Assembly (NCBI RefSeq): GCF_014696715.1
Contig: NZ_JACJQO010000005.1
Coordinates: 186,001 to 250,000 of the forward strand
Origin: Pseudanabaena sp. FACHB-2040
GTDB taxonomy: Bacteria; Cyanobacteriota; Cyanobacteriia; Phormidesmidales; Phormidesmidaceae
Length of the DNA stretch: 64,000 nucleotides
Reading direction: 5' to 3'
A program made the position numbers and the translations under genes. The notes under the pieces are model-generated. The model ran no database searches. It was not told where the DNA came from and was given only the letters and a program-made list of their open reading frames with translations. This document shows, piece by piece, positions 54,131-63,012 of the stretch. The first letter of the stretch is position 1; each line of letters begins with the position of its first letter.

Positions 54131-54331
54131 CTATAGGCCTAGAAGATAAGCGCTGGCTAAGCTGCGGCCTAGGTTAACTAAAGACTCTTCGGTCCAACCC
54201 TCAGCCGATTCTTTGGCTGAGGATTGAGCCAGGCCTAGACCATAGGCAGCCTCTAGCTGATGGCCATGGTTAGCTAGTCGGGCAGCATTCCAAGCGTTGG
54301 ATTGGGAGGGTTGGCGATTGTGTAGCGTCAT
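54131..54331 (-). CDS. Small hypothetical protein (66 residues)
   Basis: ATG at 54331 has CAGGAG 8 bp upstream, a good ribosome binding site. The protein begins MTLHNRQPSQSNAWNAARLANHGHQLEAAY and continues GLGLAQSS to ASAYLLGL. It is Ala/Leu/Gly-rich with a repeat-like AYGLGLAQS / SAYLLGL, probably amphipathic helices. No family is recognised. The convergent neighbour (TPR protein) ends 20 bp away. Confidence 0.55.
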   Translation of the reverse strand: MTLHNRQPSQSNAWNAARLANHGHQLEAAYGLGLAQSSAKESAEGWTEESLVNLGRSLASAYLLGL

Positions 54332-54403
54332 GGGTTAGCTCCTGCTTTGTTTCTCTTGTGTCTATAGCTCCATTCTGCAAAAAAGTAGCGAAATTTACAA
54401 AAA

Positions 54404-54454
54404 GTAGGCTGCATGGGTTCCATGAGAAGGTTTCATAGAACTCATGCAGCCTAC
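54404..54454. terminator. Long hairpin downstream of the urate-permease operon
   Basis: GTAGGCTGCATG (54404-54415) pairs with CATGCAGCCTAC (54443-54454). Inner pairs GTTC/GAAC and ATGA/TCAT extend the stem to about 20 base pairs with single mismatches. It lies 27 bp beyond the permease stop on the reverse strand. No T-run follows, so it is a terminator-like or REP-like hairpin. Confidence 0.6.
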
Positions 54455-54480
54455 CCGCAGGGCTATTTAAGAATTGACTT

Positions 54481-55923
54481 CTACACTTCGCCGCCCTGGG
54501 TGCCGGGCTCTTGAACAGGCTCGACGGTATCAGTTGGATAGGGCAGCAGCCAGTTCAGCAAAATCGCCGTTAATCCCCCAGTGGAAATGCCGGAAGAGAA
54601 GATGTTTTTGATCATGGCGGGCTTATCTACCAGCAGTTCAGGCACGTAAACGACGCCAAGGCCGAGGGCCAGGGACACCGCGACGATGATCAGCGAGCGC
54701 CGATCGAGTGGAGCCGAGGAAATAATGTTGATCCCAGCGACGGCAATGGCTCCAAACATGACGATGGTGGCTCCGCCCAAGACCGGCTGCGGTAGCGACT
54801 GGAAAATGCCGCCAACAACCGGCAGCAGCCCCAGCAGCACAAAAATGCCCGCGACAAAAAAGCCGACGTAGCGGCTGCCTACCCCGGTCATTTGAATGAC
54901 GCCATTGTTTTGGCTAAAGGTGGTGTTGGGAAAGGTGTTGAACACGGCAGCGATGAGGGAGTTAACCCCATCACCCAAGACTCCACCTTTGATGCGGCGC
55001 ATATACAGGCTGCCCTTGACCGGCTGCCGAGATACGGCAGAGGTGGCTGTGAGGTCGCCAATGGTCTCAATTGCGGTAATCAGGTAGAGCAGAATAAAGG
55101 GCAAAAAGGCGGCAAAGTTAAAGTCCATGCCGTAGCGGAAGGGAATGGGCACCCGCACTAACGGCAGGGTGCTGAGGGCACTGAAGTTGACGATCCCTAG
55201 AAAGACGGAGACTAGGTAGCCTAGTACGAGGCCAATGGCGATCGCACCCATTCGCAAATACCGATTGCCCGTCATGTTCAAAATCACAATAATCACCAGC
55301 ACAAAGCCGCCCAAGGCCAAGTTTTGATTGCTGCCAAAGGTGCCGTTCTGCTGAGCAATCACGCCGCCGCCCATGCTGGTAATGCCGGTCTTGATCAGGC
55401 TTAGGCCAATAATCATCACCACTGTTCCAGAAACGACTGGAGTAATGATTTTTTGGGCCAGGTGCAGAAAACGGCTGAGAAAGACCTCGACAAACGAGCC
55501 AAAGAAACATAGCCCAAAAATCAGCGCTAGCGCTCCCTGGGGCGTTTCTCCCCCTGCGATCGCAGCTGTGCCTACGCCGATAATCGGCCCCAAAAAGGCA
55601 AAGCTAGTCCCCTGCAGGCTCAACAGCCCCGACCCTACTGGCCCAATCCGTTTGCACTGAATAAAGGTGGCAACGCCTGAGACAAACAGCGACATGCTGA
55701 TGATGTAGCCGGTATCGGCCGGTTCCAGCCCCAGCGCATTGCTGATGATCAGCGGCGGCGTGATAATCCCGACAAAGGCTGCCAGCACGTGCTGCAGCGC
55801 TACCACAATTGCTTCGCCAACCGGGGGCCTATCGTCTAGTCCGTAGATCAAATCTGCTGATACCCTGGGCGGCTCAGGCGTGGCCGGGATATCCGCCGTG
55901 AACTTTTGATCAGAAGATGCCAT
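54481..55923 (-). CDS. NCS2-family nucleobase (xanthine/urate) permease
   Basis: The 480-residue transporter has about 14 helices. NCS2 motifs are present: ALQHVLAAFVG (QH motif in helix 1), SGTVVMIIGLSL (helix 5), TAIETIGDLTATSAV, and the family signature QNNGVIQMTG (Q-N-x-G-x4-T-G). This pattern matches the urate/xanthine clade (UacT/UapA-like). It lies 67 bp after the FAD monooxygenase gene on the same strand, so uptake of urate or xanthine with intracellular oxidation is likely. Confidence 0.9.
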   Translation of the reverse strand: MASSDQKFTADIPATPEPPRVSADLIYGLDDRPPVGEAIVVALQHVLAAFVGIITPPLIISNALGLEPADTGYIISMSLFVSGVATFIQCKRIGPVGSGLLSLQGTSFAFLGPIIGVGTAAIAGGETPQGALALIFGLCFFGSFVEVFLSRFLHLAQKIITPVVSGTVVMIIGLSLIKTGITSMGGGVIAQQNGTFGSNQNLALGGFVLVIIVILNMTGNRYLRMGAIAIGLVLGYLVSVFLGIVNFSALSTLPLVRVPIPFRYGMDFNFAAFLPFILLYLITAIETIGDLTATSAVSRQPVKGSLYMRRIKGGVLGDGVNSLIAAVFNTFPNTTFSQNNGVIQMTGVGSRYVGFFVAGIFVLLGLLPVVGGIFQSLPQPVLGGATIVMFGAIAVAGINIISSAPLDRRSLIIVAVSLALGLGVVYVPELLVDKPAMIKNIFSSGISTGGLTAILLNWLLPYPTDTVEPVQEPGTQGGEV

Positions 55924-55990
55924 CGTGTCTAGCCTTTAGAGTGAATGCAACAAGATTGGGGCAAGCACATCGAGCAAAGCTGTCACCACT

Positions 55991-57151
55991 TCAACCCAAC
56001 GGCCCGGCTAGGATGATGCTAGAAATGGCGTTTGTGACATCGCGGGGGTCTTCCTCCGCCAGCTGCCGGTACCACTTCTGGGTCACCTCAGGCTCCTTGC
56101 CGTGGATCATTTCCGCCCGCTTGCGAGCCTTTTGCACCACTGCAGTGGTGCGATCTTTGCGGTCTTTTTCGTAGCGGGCCAGGGCATAGTCCAAACCCAC
56201 ATTTGTCGTCATTAAATATTGGGCCAGCACCAGGCCGTCTTCCATTGCCTGGCAGCCCCCCTGCCCCAAATCTGGGCAGGTAGCGTGAGCCGCATCGCCT
56301 AGCAATGCCACCCGGCCTCGCACCATGCGATCAATCGGGCCAACATCATGGATCTCAGGTCGGGCTATCGTGGCTGGATCTAGCCGCTCAATCAGCCGCT
56401 GCACCGGTTCAGCCCAACCTGCAAAGTACTGGGCCAGGTCGGCCTTATGCGTTTCAGGATGTCCGGGGGTGCCCTTGGGCAGCGGCACATCAAAGAAGAA
56501 GTAGAAGCGATCTCCTGCAACCGGCATCAGTGAGGCCCGCTGGTGGTCACCAACATAAATCACCCAGTCGTTAGCGGGGGCCAGATCGGGGCTAGCGGGC
56601 ACCAGGCCATTCCAGTTGATGTAGCCGCCGTATTGGGGCTCTACTTTGCGCCCCAGCACGTGCTCCCGCAAAATCGAGTGAATGCCGTCTGCCGCTACCA
56701 GCAGATCGCCAGTAGCCCGATGGCCGTTCTCAAAAATAGCGGTAATGCCCTTTTCGTCTTCTTCGATGGCAACACACCGATGGCCCAGCTTAACCTCGCC
56801 CCCATAGGCCCCCATCAGCATGGCCTGGAGATCGGCTCGGGCGACGGGGTAAGGCCGCTGCCCTACCGCTTCAATTAGGGGCAAGAGGTCGATGTCATTG
56901 AGCAGTTCTCCGGTCTTGGTAAGGTACTGCATCCGATCCATCCGACCGCCAATCTGCGCTATCTGCTGGCCTAGCCCCAATCGGTTGAGCACCTTCACCC
57001 CGTTAGACCAGAGGGAAATGCCCGCCCCCACCGGACGCAAATCGCGCACCCGATCATAAACCTCTACTTCAAACCCAGCCTGCTGCAGGGCAATCCCTGC
57101 GGTTAAGCCGCCAATGCCTGCACCAATGACGATTACCTTCAGGTCATTCAT
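55991..57151 (-). CDS. hpxO: FAD-dependent urate hydroxylase-like monooxygenase
   Basis: HpxO oxidises urate to 5-hydroxyisourate with NADH and O2. ATG at 57151 (MNDLKVIVIGAGIGGLTAG) gives 386 residues, close to HpxO. Motifs: GxGxxG FAD loop IGAGIGGLTAG, the DG-type VAADGIHS, substrate-side GDHQRASLMPVAGDRFYFFFD, and the FAD motif LLGDAAHATCPDLGQG. The neighbouring permease, and uraH at 34 kb for the next step, support urate catabolism. Related hydroxylases act on other substrates, so the symbol is a best match rather than proof. The longer frame from 57256 is not conserved. Confidence 0.8.
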   Translation of the reverse strand: MNDLKVIVIGAGIGGLTAGIALQQAGFEVEVYDRVRDLRPVGAGISLWSNGVKVLNRLGLGQQIAQIGGRMDRMQYLTKTGELLNDIDLLPLIEAVGQRPYPVARADLQAMLMGAYGGEVKLGHRCVAIEEDEKGITAIFENGHRATGDLLVAADGIHSILREHVLGRKVEPQYGGYINWNGLVPASPDLAPANDWVIYVGDHQRASLMPVAGDRFYFFFDVPLPKGTPGHPETHKADLAQYFAGWAEPVQRLIERLDPATIARPEIHDVGPIDRMVRGRVALLGDAAHATCPDLGQGGCQAMEDGLVLAQYLMTTNVGLDYALARYEKDRKDRTTAVVQKARKRAEMIHGKEPEVTQKWYRQLAEEDPRDVTNAISSIILAGPLG

Positions 57152-57354
57152 AGCATCTCCCCAGTTCAACCCTGTAAACGATAGATTATTCCCCCCACAA
57201 TCTACTTGCCCAGCGGCAGCTGATCCCCACCCTATAAAGTTTGAACAGTACTGCATTCCTAAAAAGCAGATTTGCCAAAAGGGATACAGATAGGGGCAGA
57301 GGTAGGGCGAAATAGTTGGCTTTAAAGCGGGCAGTAGCTTCCTTTAGGCAGTGC

Positions 57355-59292
57355 TTAGAAGAAGAACTGGGTTTGGAAGCTCAGCAGGAAAATATCGGGG
57401 TTGTCGCTGAAGTTGTTGGCGTTGCCAATCCAGTAAAACGAGGGAATTAGCGCCAGATTTTGGCTCAGGGGATAGCGGTAAGACAGCTCCACTTCATGCT
57501 GCACACCGCCATCGCCACCGCCCGAAACTAGGAAGTTGCGCCCAGCAGTCACATTAAAGGGCTGCAGGTAGGAAATGGTAGCCAATGCCCCTTCTTTAAA
57601 CAGATCAGGAAAGGCAACGCCGAGCTGGAAAGAGTACCCGTTGATTTCGCCTGGGGCTCGGCCGAGGGTGGCGGGCTGTAGGTTGGTGCTGCCGTAGCTG
57701 TAGCGGCCAAAGAAGCCCAGCCAGTCGGTCACCTGCCAGTCGAAGTTGACCAAGAAGGTATCGGCGGTCGCAAAGCTCAACGGCCCCCCCAGCCCATCGT
57801 CGGCAAAGCCATAGAACGGTTCACTGGTGGATCCGCCAACTAGACCCGCCGCATTGGCTGCCAGACTGGAGCGGGTGTAGAGCAGCCGCAGGTTGAGATT
57901 ATTGGTAGGTCGGATGCCCACTTGGGCGGTCAATGTGTTGGTGCCACCAAATAGACCCACTGCTGGGTTTCCTGGTGGCCGCAGCCCCGGCAGAAATTCG
58001 TTGCTCTCGGCCAGGTAGCCCAGCCGGAAGTCGAGCCAGTTAGTGGGATTCCAAACTGCGATCGCACCTGCCCCCCGATCCACTGCATTAACTTGGGTGC
58101 CGCCACTGGAGTTAAAGCTGTTTGCGCCGGTCACAAAGAAGGTGTAGCGGTTGTTATCAAAGTAGCGATACCAGTTGATGCGCGGGCCGATGTCTACTGT
58201 GATGCGATCGCCCACCGGAAAACTGTAGGAAAGCTCTCGAACCGCAAAGTCATCAGGCGTAACGCTGCCATTTTGGAACGTAAAGGGCGTGCCAAAGGTA
58301 TTGAACAGCCCCGCCGATACATAGAAATTTGCAGGAGCCGTTCCATTACCCGCCACCAGCTGCAGATTCAACCGGTCAGATCCGGTAAAAGACGTGTCCA
58401 TATTGAGGAACGTCAGGTAGCCGTAGTTGAGCGCTGTATTGCCCTCAACTGTGCGAACAACGGGCTGTAAGGTCACCGGATCACGAGCAGGCGTAAATGC
58501 GTTCAGTCCCTCTGCCCGAATGCCGCCACTGGTAAAGCCGTTGCCCAAAAAGGCAAAAACGTTGCCCCGGAGCTTGGTCATGGTGGCAAACTGATTAGCC
58601 TCTAGCTCTGCCGCAGCTACCTCCAAGTCATCTACCCGCTGCCGCAGCGTAGCCAGCTCAACCCTAAATTCCGCCTGCAGGCGGCTCAGTATATCAATAT
58701 CAGGGCGAGGTCCTGGTGCGACCAGAGCAGACAATGCGTTGAGGCAGGCATTCAGGCCTGCGGCAAATTCATAGCGAGTTAGAGCTGCCTGACCCTGGAA
58801 GCTGGCGTTTGGGTAACCCACCAGACAGCTATAGTCTTCCACTAGCTTCTGCAGTGCTTGATAGGCCCAGTCCGAAGGCAACACGTCAGAAAGCTCTCCG
58901 ATACTAGTCAGTTGAGCCAGCTCAGTCCCTTCTTCCTGGGCAGTTGTCCAGCTCTCATTAGGGCCTGCCGGATTGATTAAAGCAGCAGGGGCTTCTAGGG
59001 ATGGAGAAGGGAGCTGCTGATGTGTAGATGCAGTAGCTTGAATGGATAGATCAGAGCGATTGGGGTTTGCCTCCCCAAGAGAGGCCCTTCGGCCCTGTAG
59101 GTGCGAAAAATCAGGTTCTGCAATCAGCGCATCGGCCGATTGTACCCAGGATTCATCAAGGGGTTTAAGTTGTTCAGAGGCGGCTACTGGAGCTGCAAAA
59201 ACTAGTAAAAAAAGACCTGTCTTCAATAACAATTTCTGCCAGCCATCAGAAACAGGAAGACAACTTTGTGCTTCCGAAGTCACTTGGCTCAT
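57355..59292 (-). CDS. Iron-uptake porin (SLH-coiled-coil-OprB)
   Basis: The 645-residue outer-membrane protein has an N-terminal signal peptide (core LLLKTGLFLLVFAAPVAA), an SLH domain at about 130-190 (DVLPSDWAYQALQKLVEDYSC, LVGYPN), a short coiled coil (about 200-235, LRQRVDDLEVAAAELEAN) and an OprB-like beta-barrel (about 240-645) ending in QTQFFF. Cyanobacterial proteins of this architecture are the major porins mediating iron and small-solute uptake and are anchored to peptidoglycan through SLH. A typical housekeeping surface gene, with no visible Fur box in the 5' region. Confidence 0.92.
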   Translation of the reverse strand: MSQVTSEAQSCLPVSDGWQKLLLKTGLFLLVFAAPVAASEQLKPLDESWVQSADALIAEPDFSHLQGRRASLGEANPNRSDLSIQATASTHQQLPSPSLEAPAALINPAGPNESWTTAQEEGTELAQLTSIGELSDVLPSDWAYQALQKLVEDYSCLVGYPNASFQGQAALTRYEFAAGLNACLNALSALVAPGPRPDIDILSRLQAEFRVELATLRQRVDDLEVAAAELEANQFATMTKLRGNVFAFLGNGFTSGGIRAEGLNAFTPARDPVTLQPVVRTVEGNTALNYGYLTFLNMDTSFTGSDRLNLQLVAGNGTAPANFYVSAGLFNTFGTPFTFQNGSVTPDDFAVRELSYSFPVGDRITVDIGPRINWYRYFDNNRYTFFVTGANSFNSSGGTQVNAVDRGAGAIAVWNPTNWLDFRLGYLAESNEFLPGLRPPGNPAVGLFGGTNTLTAQVGIRPTNNLNLRLLYTRSSLAANAAGLVGGSTSEPFYGFADDGLGGPLSFATADTFLVNFDWQVTDWLGFFGRYSYGSTNLQPATLGRAPGEINGYSFQLGVAFPDLFKEGALATISYLQPFNVTAGRNFLVSGGGDGGVQHEVELSYRYPLSQNLALIPSFYWIGNANNFSDNPDIFLLSFQTQFFF

Positions 59293-59503
59293 TAATTTTC
59301 CTCACACCCACCTTTTGGTAGATGACAGTAGCAAGCAAAGACAGCCAAAAAAGTAGCCGAGAAGACAGCTACAGAGAAATCTGCATAAACGTACAAGCGA
59401 AAGTTAGATTTGGGCGGTGCACTTTAGTACAAGTTGGCCCGCTGAGCTGTACGCTTTGCTCGCAATGACTATTTCTGGCTCCTTATTTACCTATTACCAT
59501 CTG

Positions 59504-60292
59504 CTATTTGATCACGCATAGGTAGTAAAGCCACTGGTCAACATTGGCGTACAACTCTTTTTCTTGAGTGATTTCTAGACCACTTTTCCACGAATAAGTC
59601 TTGATATCTGTAAAGTCAGGCGTTAGCTGGTTAACCTGTTCCTTGGGCCTGATGTAGTAGGTTTTTAGCCGAAAGTTGTGGGACTCATCTCGGATCACTG
59701 CATAATTAGCAGCCTGTAGCTTATGGGGAATGATTGAAGCATTAAATCCCCGAAAAAGAACCCACATTACCAAATTTACGTAGGTTTTGATAGGGTTGAA
59801 GCTGAGCTGCGTTTTAACGTTAAATGCTCGTTCAATGCCCTGAAGGCTGTGGCTAGAGAAGCAGAAATAAGCGCCAGGCTTACCCACTCTTGCAACTTCT
59901 TTAAAGATCTTTAGCCGATCGCTGTGGGAAACATAGTCGATGCCGTTGAAGCTAAACAGGATGAAGTCGAAAGTGTTGTCTTCAAACTGGCGCATGTTCC
60001 TGGCATCGCAGACTTCAAACATTGCCGGATGGGAGGCGCTTGAGAAACGGCTCTTGCAGGCTGCGACCATGTCGGCTGAGTAGTCTATACCAATGTATTC
60101 TGCAGCTACGTTAGAGAAATGTTTTGCTGTTCGTCCTCCCCCAACCCCAATATCTAGCATCTTCATGTTGGGGAGCTGGTCTTGAAGCAGGTCGAGAACT
60201 GTCTTCTCTGCAGGCTGCAGCATATTTAACTGAGCATAGTGGTGCACCACCCCACGGGATGAATAGGTTTTTCTATTGCTATCGTCAACCAT
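59504..60292 (-). CDS. Class I SAM-dependent methyltransferase
   Basis: The 262-residue enzyme has motif I MLDIGVGGGRTAKHF, motif post-I EYIGIDYSADMV, VCDARNMRQFEDNTFDFILFSFNGIDYV (motifs II/III) and a C-terminal region with FCFSSHSLQGIERAFN. The substrate is unknown. The ATG at 60292 is used; an adjacent GTG at 60295 gives one more residue. The C-terminus contains TYYIRPKEQVNQL, a feature also found in lipid or sugar methyltransferases of this class, but no assignment is secure. Confidence 0.88.
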   Translation of the reverse strand: MVDDSNRKTYSSRGVVHHYAQLNMLQPAEKTVLDLLQDQLPNMKMLDIGVGGGRTAKHFSNVAAEYIGIDYSADMVAACKSRFSSASHPAMFEVCDARNMRQFEDNTFDFILFSFNGIDYVSHSDRLKIFKEVARVGKPGAYFCFSSHSLQGIERAFNVKTQLSFNPIKTYVNLVMWVLFRGFNASIIPHKLQAANYAVIRDESHNFRLKTYYIRPKEQVNQLTPDFTDIKTYSWKSGLEITQEKELYANVDQWLYYLCVIK

Positions 60293-60402
60293 CACCGATG
60301 CACTCTCATAGCAATTGAGCTAGGACAGTCGGCCGATGCACTCGCTGTAACGCTGGATTCTCTATCGTTCACCCTGCCGCCTGCGGAGAAGGCACTGCGG
60401 CA

Positions 60403-60678
60403 TTATTTCCCTTCTTCCAATATTTCTAAATGGGCTTTGCAGATATTAAGCCACTCAACTGCTTCTACAAAACTCAGATTGCGGTACTTGGCTAGCTTTT
60501 TGATCTGCTCTAGCTTAATGTCAAACAGCAAGTGTTTCTTCCATCTCCAGAGCACTTGTGATGATATCTCTACAGCCTGAGCAAAATCCTCAAAGCTATT
60601 GTACCGTGCCTGTTCTGTGTCAATCCAGGACGATAGTGTCTGGGTATTCCAAGGGTAGTAGTTGATTTGCATTTTCAT
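60403..60678 (-). CDS. Small hypothetical protein, possibly DNA-binding (91 residues)
   Basis: The frame begins MKMQINYYPWNTQTLSSWID and has a helix-turn-helix-like spacing in EDFAQAVEISSQVLWRWKKH followed by LEQIKKLAKYRNLSFVEAVEWL. Composition is coding-like and charged. No family is recognised with certainty. A divergent 394-bp AT-rich region follows. Confidence 0.55.
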   Translation of the reverse strand: MKMQINYYPWNTQTLSSWIDTEQARYNSFEDFAQAVEISSQVLWRWKKHLLFDIKLEQIKKLAKYRNLSFVEAVEWLNICKAHLEILEEGK

Positions 60679-61072
60679 TAAATGCTTGCTAATCGCTCTA
60701 GACTACTGCCAATCTAGTGCCTATGGCTAGCGATGAAAAAGGTATTGCAATAAAAACAAGGTTTGTTGAACAATCAATAAACTCTTGAATTACTGATTGA
60801 ACTTAGAATTCATGAAGGCCTATCCTTTCCTGTGGTCAATTCTTATGGATAATGCCCATCCCCCTTCGAATGCGCTATATCTTGCTCTGAGTGCACAAGC
60901 CTGTACCTCTAGTGTTTGCTCTGATTTAGCACAGGTTTGCATCGAATTAGCATAATCTTGAATTAGGTTAACAAACTGTATTGATTAAAATCAATACAGG
61001 CAGATGAGATTCCTCTCGTTTGTTGAACCATGATAAAAACAGTATCGTCTGGGACATTTTCAACAGCAGCTT
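60679..61072. other. 394-bp AT-rich intergenic region
   Basis: It separates the divergent 60403-60678 and 61073-61360 genes and must hold both promoters. TTGAATTACTGATTGAACTTAGAATT (about 60786-60811) has repeated TTGAA words. No gene or hairpin is seen. Confidence 0.35.
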
Positions 61073-61360
61073 ATGAGCAACTTCCTCTCTAACAAACAGT
61101 GGGAAGACTTAGAAGTCTATTGCTCCCAACTGGCGGTAACAGGGCGAGAAGCCCAAGCTCAAGCCTTTCGACGCTGCCTGCACTGGTTTAAGCATTCACC
61201 GCCCCACAAAATCATTGCCATTACCCCAGGTATGTGGAAAATTGAGTTTGACACTGAAGCAGAAGCCGCGCACTGGATCAAAATCTGCAGCAGCGCCAGC
61301 AGCAGCAATAGCGTTACCTTTAGCCAAACGGGCGCGATCGTCATTGTTGAGGGGGTATAG
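61073..61360 (+). CDS. Small hypothetical protein (95 residues)
   Basis: MSNFLSNKQWEDLEVYCSQLAVTG opens a mixed alpha/beta frame with TPGMWKIEFDTEAEAAHWIK and ending AIVIVEGV. A balanced, coding-like composition with no low complexity. No known domain is recognised; the size suggests a ferredoxin-like or ACT-like small fold, which is only a guess. A reverse-strand frame over the same region (61159-61374) is less convincing. Confidence 0.5.
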   Translation: MSNFLSNKQWEDLEVYCSQLAVTGREAQAQAFRRCLHWFKHSPPHKIIAITPGMWKIEFDTEAEAAHWIKICSSASSSNSVTFSQTGAIVIVEGV

Positions 61361-61461
61361 AACTGCGATCGCATCCCAGTTACCGCCGATCGATTCTAGG
61401 CAGGCCTAAATAGGTTGGCCAGATTGGGAGCAGTAGCGGTCGAGATCATCTTTAAACAAGC

Positions 61462-62094
61462 CTAAACAAGCGGCTGCGGAGATCGCTTGCTTTCTACCCA
61501 GGTCAAATCGACTGTGCGATCGCACAGTCGATTTACCAGTGGCTTGTCATGGCTGACTACAATAACCCCCACCTGATGCAGCCGGGTGTAGTCTAAAACG
61601 GCCTGCCAAATCAGCGCCTGGGTATTGGCATCGAGCATGGCGGTCATTTCGTCGGCAATTAGGTAGCGGGTCATTGGGTTGAGGGTACGTGCGATCGCAA
61701 TTCGCTGCAGCTCGCCGCCGCTCAGCTCATGAGGATAGCGATTGAGCCAGCCCGCGTGAACACCCAGAGCCTCGAGCTGATGCAGCAGGGGAGGATGCCC
61801 CTCTCGCAAGATCTGATCGATCCGCCAGCGGGGATTGACCGCCAGTTCTGGGTTTTGAAAGACGAGCTGCACCGGGCAGTAGCCTCGGCTCGACAGCGGT
61901 AGGTCATTGACCCTAACCTGCCCCCGAGTAGGCCGCAGATAGCCCGCCAGCAGTTTGACCAGAGTGGTTTTACCAAAGCCTGAGGGAGCCATTAACCCCA
62001 CTACCTCGCCCGGTTTTACCGAGAGGCTCTGGGCCTGCACCACCCAAGGCAAATGAGGCTCGTAGCGAAACCAAAGTTCTTCACCGATCAGCAT
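61462..62094 (-). CDS. ABC transporter ATP-binding protein (DppF/NikE-like)
   Basis: A short 210-residue ATPase has Walker A APSGFGKTT (Ala in place of the first Gly), LSGGELQRIAIARTL (signature), Walker B RYLIADEMT and the switch His in VIVVSHDKPL. It overlaps the end of the partner ATPase by 14 bp, with which it would form a heterodimer. The oligopeptide C-terminal extension found in the partner is missing here. It closes an operon of a Dpp/Opp/Nik-type importer. Confidence 0.9.
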   Translation of the reverse strand: MLIGEELWFRYEPHLPWVVQAQSLSVKPGEVVGLMAPSGFGKTTLVKLLAGYLRPTRGQVRVNDLPLSSRGYCPVQLVFQNPELAVNPRWRIDQILREGHPPLLHQLEALGVHAGWLNRYPHELSGGELQRIAIARTLNPMTRYLIADEMTAMLDANTQALIWQAVLDYTRLHQVGVIVVSHDKPLVNRLCDRTVDLTWVESKRSPQPLV

Positions 62095-63010
62095 GGATGC
62101 ACCTCACTAAACCTTCCCGCACCGCCCGCAGCGCTGGCCGCTCGGCCCGGCAAGCCTCTGTCACCCAGGGGCAGCGATCGCTAAATAAGCAGCCCACCGG
62201 CAGCGCCTCCGGACTGGGCTGATGCCCCGGCACCGGCACAAAGTCATTTTGCGGCAGAGAGCGCCACAGGGCCTGAGTGTAGGGATGGCGCAGATTACCG
62301 CTAGCGAAGTCTTTAGCGGCAGCAATCTCCACCGTGGTTCCGGCATAAAACACCGCCACTCGATCGGCTATCTGCAAAGCCGCTTCGATGTCGTGAGTAA
62401 TTAAGATCACGCCCCGTCTATCCTGGGCTAGCTCGCGCAGGTGGCTTAGCGTTTCTGTCACCACATCTGGATGCAGGCCTGGGGTAGGTTCATCGGCAAT
62501 CACCAGCTCGGCCTGACTAACAACTGCTGTAGAAACCAGCACTCGCCGTGCCATGCCGCCAGAGATCTGAAAAGGGTAACGCTGCTGGGTTTTAGACGGC
62601 AGATCGTAGCGCCGAAAGGTGCGATCAACCGCTGTTTTGGCCACTGATTTCGGTAGCCCATTGAGTTGAGCTACCCGCTGCACCTGCGGCCCCACTCGCA
62701 TGAGCGGATCGAGATAGCCTACCGACTGGGGGATCAAAGCAATAGTCTTACCCCGAAGTCTCTGGCACCGTTCTAGGGTCAGCGGTTCTCCCCGAAACAG
62801 CATTGTTCCACTGAGGGCCGCATTCTCTGGCAAAATTCCCAAAATTGCGTGGGCCAGCAGGCTTTTACCCGAACCGCTGGCCCCGACAACGGCCACCACT
62901 TCCCCCCGTCGCACCTCTAGATCTAGATCAGTAATGACTGTAAGCTGCTTGCGGTGCAGCCCTTGCTCATATTGGGTAAAGGTAACGCCCAGATTAGCAA
63001 TGGAAAGCAT
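62081..63010 (-). CDS. ABC transporter ATP-binding protein (DppD/NikD-like)
   Basis: The 309-residue ATPase has Walker A GASGSGKS, a modified signature ISGGMARRV (for LSGGQ), Walker B LVIADEPTPGL and the switch His VILITHD. A C-terminal oligopeptide/dipeptide region has HPYTQALWRSLPQ and CLFSDRCPWVTEAC, which contains a Cys pair sometimes linked to iron-sulfur or metal binding in this subfamily. It starts 2 bp after the permease stop and overlaps the second ATPase by 14 bp. Confidence 0.92.
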   Translation of the reverse strand: MLSIANLGVTFTQYEQGLHRKQLTVITDLDLEVRRGEVVAVVGASGSGKSLLAHAILGILPENAALSGTMLFRGEPLTLERCQRLRGKTIALIPQSVGYLDPLMRVGPQVQRVAQLNGLPKSVAKTAVDRTFRRYDLPSKTQQRYPFQISGGMARRVLVSTAVVSQAELVIADEPTPGLHPDVVTETLSHLRELAQDRRGVILITHDIEAALQIADRVAVFYAGTTVEIAAAKDFASGNLRHPYTQALWRSLPQNDFVPVPGHQPSPEALPVGCLFSDRCPWVTEACRAERPALRAVREGLVRCIHADR

Positions 63011-63012
63011 CT

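Noticed and set aside
60361-60402. TCGTTCACC... sequence resembling the start of a glutamine (glnA-type) riboswitch
   Set aside because: The GGAAGTAGG-type core of that riboswitch is absent and no nitrogen gene follows.
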